Part shown: one piece after another, positions 31,930 to 36,414 of the stretch
How positions within the stretch are numbered: the first letter of the stretch is position 1
Layout of the letters: the number at the start of each line of letters is the position of its first letter
Virus record (IMG/VR): IMGVR_UViG_3300010371_000024
Coordinates: 1 to 36,414 of that record
Length of the DNA stretch: 36,414 bases
Source: a virus
Direction: 5' to 3' (one strand)
Translations under genes and position numbers: made by a program
Notes under the pieces: model-generated
What the model was told of the DNA's origin: nothing
The model's database searches: none
Seen by the model: only the letters and a program-made list of their open reading frames with translations

Positions 31930-32552
31930 GCCACATCCGGCGGAACTGATAGATCAAGCAGTCCTCTATTTTGAATCTCTTTTAGAATGGCAGCAGCGCC
32001 AATTTGTTGGCTCACTAAGCTTTCATCAAACTTTCCATCAGAGGCATACTTTCCTTTTGTGTAATACTGAGTGCCTGACCAGATATAAGGTGAGTTGATA
32101 TTATGCTTGCGGTAGCCTAGGCCGTTGTACTCTTCGAGTTTATAAAGCCAAAGATCTGCTGTGAGTGCGACAGGAGATAACATGCCGCCATACTTAAGAG
32201 CATCAATCGCAGCATCTTCCCAGGAATGAAAAGGACCACGTCCTTTAGGCACATGAGTAGTAGGGCCTGGAAGGGGATCGCCATTGTGAAGGCATGTTTT
32301 AAAATTAAAGTCAGCCTCTAAGTGATGAATGATGCCAATAATGACGGCTGGGATTTTTGTGATACGCGCCACATATTGATATCTTGGAAGGTATGTAAGG
32401 AGTTCATTAACGATAGCGTCTGTCCGTGGGATTCTGGTGAGCTCAGCAAGCGCGAAGGTTGGTTGTTTCGGTGGTTGAGGAGTGGTGACTAAGGGAGGGG
32501 CGAAGGATGTCTTTGGCTTAAATCTATCTTTGAACCAAGAAATAAAAGACAT
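31926..32552 (-). CDS. Endolysin, lysozyme-family (COG5526-like), 208 aa
   Basis: I chose ATG 32552, preceded by AAGGAG, over an upstream in-frame start. After a Pro-rich leader (FAPPLVTTPQPPKQP) the catalytic domain runs from about residue 45. HHLEADFNFKTCLHNGDPL carries the probable catalytic Glu79, then PKGRGPFHSWEDAAIDALKY, and YNGLGYRKHNINSPYIWSGT follows. I recall this pattern from COG5526-like lysozymes that cut peptidoglycan. No signal peptide or transmembrane anchor is seen, so a holin would be needed. It lies just after a terminator, far from the small membrane genes at 5.3-7.9 kb. Confidence 0.8.
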   Translation of the reverse strand: MSFISWFKDRFKPKTSFAPPLVTTPQPPKQPTFALAELTRIPRTDAIVNELLTYLPRYQYVARITKIPAVIIGIIHHLEADFNFKTCLHNGDPLPGPTTHVPKGRGPFHSWEDAAIDALKYGGMLSPVALTADLWLYKLEEYNGLGYRKHNINSPYIWSGTQYYTKGKYASDGKFDESLVSQQIGAAAILKEIQNRGLLDLSVPPDVA

Positions 32553-32604
32553 TGCTGCTCCTTGATGTATATGAAGCAATCTTTTGATGAAATGATTACA
32601 ATTT

Positions 32605-32638
32605 CAAGAAAAAAGCATTGAGAATGATTCTCATTTGC
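32605..32638 (-). terminator. Rho-independent terminator
   Basis: On the minus strand the hairpin TGAGAA-TCA-TTCTCA, extended by GCA/TGC pairs, is followed by six T bases then CTT. It sits between the zinc-ribbon gene (end 32650) and the endolysin gene. It would end the early leftward transcripts. Confidence 0.7.
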
Positions 32639-32649
32639 ATATTAACGCG

Positions 32650-32934
32650 TTAGGTTGATATGTGTTTTTGAACCCACATGACGGCGTGTCCACATTGAAG
32701 ACAGCGGTTGTCTTTGACTTGGGCTGATGACTTCTCGACCTTAGCAGAGAGTTTTTTTACTTCGACAATATGTCCTCGTTGAGGATTCCATTTTTGATAA
32801 TAACTGGTGCAACAAGTTCTTGAAGTGCAATAGGCAGTTCTTAACGTAGCCCTTCGACTTGCTTGAGCTTCCCAGCCTTCGGACTCGGCATTGGTATAGC
32901 CGATAGATCTTAAGTTGTCGTAAATTGAAGACAT
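32650..32934 (-). CDS. Zinc-ribbon protein, paralogue of its neighbour, 94 aa
   Basis: I chose ATG 32934 (MSSIYDNLRSIGYTNAESEG), ten bases after the upstream stop; a longer frame would overlap that gene by about 100 bases. The upstream ribosome site is weak. Two Cys clusters (YCTSRTCC and CLQCGHAVMWV) match the pattern YCTS-xx-C ... C-xx-CGH-xx-xWV of the next gene upstream, so the two are diverged copies. The spacing between clusters differs. A zinc-binding, possibly nucleic-acid-binding role is likely. It is the last gene before the terminator. Confidence 0.7.
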   Translation of the reverse strand: MSSIYDNLRSIGYTNAESEGWEAQASRRATLRTAYCTSRTCCTSYYQKWNPQRGHIVEVKKLSAKVEKSSAQVKDNRCLQCGHAVMWVQKHIST

Positions 32935-32944
32935 GTAAGAATGA

Positions 32945-33154
32945 TCAGGCGAATCTATCTCGTTTGGCAAGTGCCTTTTTATGCTCGGCGAAAAGTCTAT
33001 GCGGAGCCCGCTTATGTTTTCTGTTAACCCATAAAAGGATGTGACCACAATCAGAGCAGTAGACTCCCTTTTGATGCTCCTTAAGAAAACCTTTCGGCGT
33101 GTGGTTTGGATCGCAGTAGATTGATGTGCAGTAAGCTCTTAGATGTTCATTCAC
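32945..33154 (-). CDS. Zinc-ribbon protein, 69 aa
   Basis: It starts at GTG 33154 (MNEHLRAYCTSIYCDP) with AAGGAG eight bases upstream, overlapping the previous stop by four bases. The pairs CTSIYC and CSDCGHILLWV form a four-Cys zinc ribbon, followed by a basic helical tail (NRKHKRAPHRLFAEHKKALA). The same pattern is repeated in the next gene. Basic tail plus ribbon suggests DNA or RNA binding. Confidence 0.7.
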   Translation of the reverse strand: MNEHLRAYCTSIYCDPNHTPKGFLKEHQKGVYCSDCGHILLWVNRKHKRAPHRLFAEHKKALAKRDRFA

Positions 33155-33399
33155 GTTGTTAACTCCTTAAAATCAAATTGTCCCATGAATTCTTTTTTCC
33201 AGATGATGATACATTCGTCATCAAGCATCCATGTCGATGGTTGAATCACAAGCTCTACTTTTTGAACTTGCGTGCCTTTAATCTTTGGAAGGACAAGATC
33301 CATCTCTAGAATCTCACCGCGCCTATCAAAATATTTAAATGAGCAAACAACAGCGTTGTTATGATGTGACCAATGTTCATTGATGTTAAAAAATGGCAT
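33151..33399 (-). CDS. Hypothetical protein, 82 aa
   Basis: Beta-rich segments (HNNAVVCSFKYFDRRGEILE, VQKVELVIQPSTWMLD) end in a short helix (IIIWKKEFMGQFDFKEL). It lies one base from the ATPase gene and overlaps the zinc-ribbon gene by four bases. It probably belongs to the recombination/early unit. No family is recognised. Confidence 0.6.
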   Translation of the reverse strand: MPFFNINEHWSHHNNAVVCSFKYFDRRGEILEMDLVLPKIKGTQVQKVELVIQPSTWMLDDECIIIWKKEFMGQFDFKELTT

Positions 33400-33400
33400 A

Positions 33401-34222
33401 TTACTTCTTTAAAAAGTCAGCGACTAATTGAGAATGATTATCAGTTGTCTTCTTAACTAAAGGCACGGGTCCCACATTATCAATAGTGGTCATGTCTTTG
33501 GCATCAAAGGGCAAAGGTTTAACCTTGTCTGGGATTGGGTTATTGCTTGAGTTATGAAGCCAGTCTTTTAATACTTGACCTGTCTTTTCAGTGAGTTTTC
33601 CACCGACACGACCTTTAAAGAGCCCTGTTCGATCTTTCTCAGCCTCATAGGAGTTATCAAGGGCTAGTTCAAAGAGGACATCTAGTTCATATTCAAATCC
33701 ATCTCGTTGAACTGCTGCAAGTCCTACCTTCTTGGGCACCTGCTTCCCATTTTGATCCTGCATGATGTATTCAGTCTTGGACCTAAAGCAGCAGATAATA
33801 TTAATAGGCGCTTGCATAAGAGCTTCAATGAACTGATTCTGCTTTTTAGTGATCGTTGCCCAGTTGGTATATGAGTTTCCTCGACCTCTGGCATCAATAG
33901 CTTCTTTTTGCTCTAAAAGACCGCCCTGCCCTGCCCAAGCGTGAGAGATGGAGTCAATGATCAGCCAATCATATTTATTAGCCACAGCCCCATTGAGAGC
34001 GTCTAAATAAGCCTCTGTCGTAAATGGTGGCTCCATGTGGGCCATATCAAATGAGAACTTATCAGCATAAAGGCTAGAAGATCCTCTCTCTGTGTCAATG
34101 AGGGCAATATTGCCACCGAAACCAGTAGCCATCGATAAGGCGCCATAGGTCTTTCCACCACCGGATGGGCCCTGAATACCAAGCTTTAAATAAACCTTCT
34201 TCTTCTCTGCCTTTTTAAACAT
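33401..34222 (-). CDS. Sak4-like RecA-fold ATPase for phage recombination, 273 aa
   Basis: ATG 34222 is preceded by AAAGGTGG. Residues 18-25 (GPSGGGKT) are the Walker A loop and KYDWLIIDSIS (83-93) the Walker B strand with Asp90. TDTERGSSS-type residues after the first strand (LIDTERGSS, 41-49) and later NIICCFRSKTEYIM fit the compact RecA/Sak4 fold. Sak4-type proteins assist single-strand annealing and replication-linked recombination. The frame stays open upstream through the Gly-X repeats, giving a possible (Met-Ala)n extension, but the ribosome site marks 34222. Confidence 0.8.
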   Translation of the reverse strand: MFKKAEKKKVYLKLGIQGPSGGGKTYGALSMATGFGGNIALIDTERGSSSLYADKFSFDMAHMEPPFTTEAYLDALNGAVANKYDWLIIDSISHAWAGQGGLLEQKEAIDARGRGNSYTNWATITKKQNQFIEALMQAPINIICCFRSKTEYIMQDQNGKQVPKKVGLAAVQRDGFEYELDVLFELALDNSYEAEKDRTGLFKGRVGGKLTEKTGQVLKDWLHNSSNNPIPDKVKPLPFDAKDMTTIDNVGPVPLVKKTTDNHSQLVADFLKK

Positions 34223-34244
34223 AAAACCACCTTTATTAGAATAA

Positions 34245-34508
34245 TTACCAGCCATCGCCATTGCCATCGCCATAGCCATTGCCATAGCCATTGCCATCGC
34301 CATCGCCATCGCCATTGCCATAACCATAGCCATTGCCATTGCCATAACCATCACCATCGCCATCGCCATCGCCATCGCCATTGCCATAACCATAGCCATT
34401 GCCATCGCCATAGCCATCGGCATCGCCATAGCCATCGCCATACCCATCGCCAAAACTGGCCTTGGACTCTTCAAAATTAATTGTTCTTTTTAGAGATACT
34501 TCGCCCAT
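34245..34508 (-). CDS. Gly-X dipeptide repeat protein, copy B, 87 aa
   Basis: The head (MGEVSLKRTINFEESKASF) differs from copy A by one residue. It is followed by 34 dipeptides of Gly-Asp, Gly-Tyr and Gly-Asn with one Ala-Asp, ending GW. It overlaps the DUF6948-like gene by 19 bases and lies 22 bases before the ATPase start. The function is unknown. The shorter repeat and one Ala substitution show the copies drift by unit gain, loss and point change. Confidence 0.7.
   Translation of the reverse strand: MGEVSLKRTINFEESKASFGDGYGDGYGDADGYGDGNGYGYGNGDGDGDGDGDGYGNGNGYGYGNGDGDGDGNGYGNGYGDGNGDGW
34248..34451 (-). repeat. GGC-NAT hexanucleotide microsatellite, copy B
   Basis: These 34 six-base units encode the Gly-X tail. 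One unit reads GCCGAT-like (Ala-Asp) instead of Gly. The alternative Met-Ala frame is open and joins the ATPase frame. Confidence 0.9.
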
Positions 34509-34828
34509 TTTGATTCCTCACAAGCAATCGCGCAGACGACTGTTAAATAATCAAACTCAACAACGCCTCCACAAGGATCTAGTTTTGTTGATGACTTAGG
34601 ACCTTCAGAGGCGATCTCACCGAGACCTTTAGTTGTGCCCCATGATCTAATGACAGAGGCATTATGAAGCTTACACTCAGATCCATTTCTCTCAAGCTTA
34701 CCGACCATAACCCAGCCACGCTGCAAAACTACGATCTTTGTTGGGCCATTTGGTTGAGTTATTTGAACCGATGATTTCGGCACATAATCAACTCCATTAA
34801 TGCTTAAACTTTGCACAGATGCTTCCAT
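34490..34828 (-). CDS. DUF6948-like small protein, copy B
   Basis: This 112-residue copy begins MEASVQSLSINGVDYVPKSS and keeps GWVMVGKLERNGSECKL, RSWGTTKGLGEIASEG and EFDYLTVVCAIACEE. Apart from the first dozen residues, differences from copy A are few and mostly silent. It is the first gene of the leftward unit, with AAAGGATATCT before the ATG. A family resemblance to DUF6948 is from memory. Two copies in different transcription units would allow expression in both phases. Confidence 0.8.
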   Translation of the reverse strand: MEASVQSLSINGVDYVPKSSVQITQPNGPTKIVVLQRGWVMVGKLERNGSECKLHNASVIRSWGTTKGLGEIASEGPKSSTKLDPCGGVVEFDYLTVVCAIACEESKWAKYL

Positions 34829-34959
34829 AGATATCCTTTGGTTAAGTTAAAACTAAGTTGCTCTCTCGAATAATGAGACAAGAGAAATAAATCAAATAGA
34901 ATCTAGTTAATGAGAACTGTTATCAGTAATAACTAATTAAGAAATTAACCGGAACTATT

Positions 34960-34989
34960 TTGTTGTCACAGCTAAGAAGTTATTACAAT
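34960..34989 (+). promoter_or_regulatory. Promoter candidate for the noncoding RNA
   Basis: TTGTTG (34960-34965), an 18-base spacer, then TACAAT (34984-34989) resemble sigma-70 -35 and -10 boxes. Transcription would start near 34996, at the edge of the structured region. Confidence 0.45.
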
Positions 34990-34991
34990 AT

Positions 34992-35497
34992 CCTCAACGG
35001 AGCCTTTTTGTGAGGCTTAACTTGAAGCTAGTCAAAGACTGTTCGGGCGACAAAGAAGCTTCAAGGGTGGGGAGAACTCACTCGCTGGAATAATAACCAG
35101 TTAGCATAGGTGACAGAAGGTCTTCTGGAAACATCACACAAAGGTTGATAGCGTCTGGCTCCATAAGGGGATGGACACTAACAGGACTGGACCATGGGAA
35201 CAACGCTACTCGCAATAGTGCCCTGCAAGAACTCGAGCGACCACGAGTAGCCAGCAACCTGAGATCGCGGTTGGCTAAGGCTTAGACCAAACTAAGCTAT
35301 ACGTACCAACTGATATAGATGGCTGCTTCAGGGAATACCCAATTTAACCTAAGTCTTCTTGGCGCTCCTGCGTCTTCACCACAGCGGATGAATGATGCGT
35401 TAAAAATATATCTTGATTTTCTTTTCATTTAATAATTAACTGCTGTTGTCTTAACCGACAGGCTGCTTGTCTTGGTCGCACTTGCTTGCAGCTTTTC
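34992..35497 (+). ncRNA. Large structured noncoding RNA candidate
   Basis: No coding frame of note covers this GC-richer stretch. Local helices include 35021-35028 with 35058-35065 (CTTGAAGC/GCTTCAAG) enclosing 35030-35040; 35067-35081; 35085-35100; 35114-35127; 35161-35174; 35205-35212 with 35244-35251 (GCTACTCG/CGAGTAGC); 35255-35273; 35280-35297 (GCTTAG/CTAAGC); 35297-35318; 35331-35340; 35370-35398. G-U pairs in two stems favour the plus strand. A promoter-like sequence lies at 34960 and a T-rich tail at 35493. It could be a member of, or relative to, the large ornate phage RNAs (GOLLD, ROOL and similar). I cannot assign a class. It sits between divergent operons. Confidence 0.6.
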
Positions 35498-35502
35498 TTC
35501 TT
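35462..35502 (+). terminator. Weak terminator candidate after the structured RNA
   Basis: GCTGC (35462-35466) pairs with GCAGC (35488-35492) and TTTTCTTCTT follows. The loop is long (21 bases), so the call is weak. Confidence 0.3.
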
Positions 35503-35578
35503 ATCTCTTATAAATAATAAATTCAAATCTAGGTGTTAGATGTGGCTGAGTTAATTCTGTTATGTTAACTATTTTTTA

Positions 35579-35707
35579 ATGAATAAAACAGGTGCTTTTG
35601 AAGAATCGTTTTCTAATGCAATAGATGAGGTATTTTCTGGAATTTTTGAAGATATCAAAAGAGAGATTGCAGGTCTTCCATCTAGAGTTAAAACCCACCA
35701 TATATAA
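35579..35707 (+). CDS. Small hypothetical peptide, 42 aa
   Basis: The ATG at 35579 opens MNKTGAFEESFSNAIDEVFS, a helical acidic start, then IKREIAGLPSRVKTHHI. No good ribosome site precedes it. The amphipathic pattern is protein-like, but the length and missing site leave it uncertain. It would be the first gene of the rightward unit. Confidence 0.4.
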   Translation: MNKTGAFEESFSNAIDEVFSGIFEDIKREIAGLPSRVKTHHI

Positions 35708-35779
35708 ATTAAACATTTATTAAACAATTAATTGCATTTATCTGTAAACTTCTTTAGAAGATTGCTCTAGGAGATATCT

Positions 35780-36139
35780 ATGACACCTGATCAAACAGCA
35801 CAGTTAACAGAGTTTTTATTATCAACATTAAAAGATACAAAGCAGTTTGTTGTCGGCCAAGCCCCTGATGTGGTGAGACAGATACTAGCTTATGCTACTT
35901 GGGACGCTAAGTTTGGCATATATTGTGGGATTATGCTTTTAATACTTTCACTTATAAATTTTATTTTAAGTGCCACAGATGATTCATCTTTTGGCGAAAG
36001 AGCGGTTATATGTGGAGTACTTTCCATTATTTTTTTTATTATCGGAGTTGTTTCAATACCATGTAATTATTCTACTTTAAAGAAAATAGAGATTGCCCCT
36101 AAAGTATTCATTATGGACCAGCTTCGAGGGAATAAATGA
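35780..36139 (+). CDS. Two-helix membrane protein, 119 aa
   Basis: AGGAG lies seven bases upstream of the ATG. An N-terminal soluble helix (MTPDQTAQLTEFLLSTLKDT) precedes two transmembrane helices at about residues 55-70 (IYCGIMLLILSLINFIL) and 82-100 (VICGVLSIIFFIIGVVSI). The C-terminal end is IAPKVFIMDQLRGNK; I recall an IAP-x-x-x-x-DQ-like ending from other phage membrane proteins. It is linked by ATGA to the repeat protein gene. The pair may act at the host membrane, perhaps in exclusion or lysis; this is inference. Confidence 0.75.
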   Translation: MTPDQTAQLTEFLLSTLKDTKQFVVGQAPDVVRQILAYATWDAKFGIYCGIMLLILSLINFILSATDDSSFGERAVICGVLSIIFFIIGVVSIPCNYSTLKKIEIAPKVFIMDQLRGNK

Positions 36140-36414
36140 ATACTATCGTAATTAACACACAAACCGAACTAGATGCGCTTCCAAAAAAGATTGAAGCGAA
36201 TCTAGAAATTAAATTTAATGCTGCGAAATGCGCAGCCGAAGAAATTTCTGGCGACCTCCGCGTGTATGGCACAGCGAAGCTCGATGCACCTGCACTGACA
36301 TCAGTCGGTGGCGACCTCTACGTGGATGGCACAGCGAAGCTCGAGGCACTGACATCAGTCGGTGGCGGCCTCTACGTGTATGGCACAGCGAAGCTCGATG
36401 CACCGGCACTGACA
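36136..36414 (+). CDS. Beta-solenoid repeat protein, N-terminal part (continues at base 1)
   Basis: The gene starts at the ATG overlapping the upstream stop. Residues 1-38 (MNTIVINTQTELDALPKKI, then EANLEIKFNAAKCAAEEIS) form a non-repeat cap. The first repeat units follow (GDLRVYGTAKLDAPALTSVG and on). The frame is open to the end of the window, and merging the identical 110 bases joins it in frame to 1-962. Together the parts give an N-cap, about nine solenoid repeats and a C-terminal domain. It is co-translated with the two-helix membrane protein. Confidence 0.85.
   Translation, partial: MNTIVINTQTELDALPKKIEANLEIKFNAAKCAAEEISGDLRVYGTAKLDAPALTSVGGDLYVDGTAKLEALTSVGGGLYVYGTAKLDAPALT
36305..36414. 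repeat. Terminal direct repeat, right copy
   Basis: These bases are identical to 1-110 and represent the assembly overlap of a circular or circularly permuted genome. Removing one copy gives a length of 36304 bases. Confidence 0.95.

Larger units (their letters stand above)
34242..34828 (-). repeat. Inverted duplication, arm B
   Basis: This arm matches 4707-5317 in reverse orientation with high base identity over both genes. The two arms lie at opposite ends of the linear map but only about 6.8 kb apart on the circle. It is placed at the start of the leftward unit. Confidence 0.9.

Noticed and set aside
33401-34474. A 357-residue version of the ATPase with a (Met-Ala)n N-terminus
   Set aside because: The extra part is the second frame of the Gly-X repeat, and a clear ribosome site precedes the internal ATG at 34222. 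Kept only as a possible frameshift curiosity.
35297-35428. Minus-strand frame of 43 codons within the structured RNA region
   Set aside because: No ribosome site, unusual composition, and overlap with several perfect hairpins; more likely chance.
34992-35497. Group I intron, tmRNA or RNase P RNA
   Set aside because: No interrupted gene flanks it, I do not see the P7-type core pairing, the RNase P conserved GAGGAAAGTC block, or a tmRNA tag frame and acceptor.

Overview
The window is an essentially complete genome of a tailed, podovirus-type bacteriophage of moderate to low GC. The last 110 bases (36305-36414) repeat the first 110 exactly. One gene starts at 36136, runs off the right end and continues in frame from base 1 to a stop at 962. 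The natural molecule is therefore circular or circularly permuted, about 36.3 kb. The host is not identified. Sec signal peptides, a lipoprotein and the P22-like virion plan point to a Gram-negative host. I see no integrase, lysogeny repressor, DNA polymerase, helicase, primase, phage RNA polymerase or tRNA.

There are two transcription units. A short rightward unit runs from about 35.6 kb through the junction to 5.7 kb. It holds a two-helix membrane protein, a beta-solenoid repeat protein and about 17 small, tightly overlapping accessory genes that share recycled start, middle and end modules. A long leftward unit runs from 34.8 kb to 5.68 kb. It begins with a duplicated small-protein pair, a Sak4-like recombination ATPase and zinc-ribbon proteins, then a terminator. 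After that come an endolysin, a VRR-NUC-type nuclease, an HTH regulator, a GNAT-like protein, TerS/TerL, portal, scaffold, capsid, FN3-adaptor, a nozzle/stabilisation-like tail protein, three ejection-type proteins, fibres and small membrane proteins likely to act in lysis. The two units converge near 5.69 kb and diverge from a 750-base gene-free region at 34.83-35.58 kb.

That gene-free region is the most striking feature. About 400-500 bases at 34.99-35.50 kb are GC-richer than their flanks, lack open frames and are packed with local hairpins. They have a plausible promoter just upstream and a T-rich tail downstream. This looks like a large ornate noncoding RNA of the general kind found in phages (GOLLD and ROOL are known classes). 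I could not assign it to a class.

Other notable features are: (1) a roughly 0.6-kb inverted duplication (4707-5317 and 34242-34828) carrying a DUF6948-like gene plus a Gly-X hexanucleotide-repeat gene; (2) a 25-base motif, 24 of 25 identical, at 11445-11469 and 24557-24581, starting in both places at the stop codon of the upstream gene and lying upstream of a virion gene, probably a late promoter; (3) 60-base tandem repeats in the junction-spanning gene; (4) a fibre-like protein with a Sec signal peptide.
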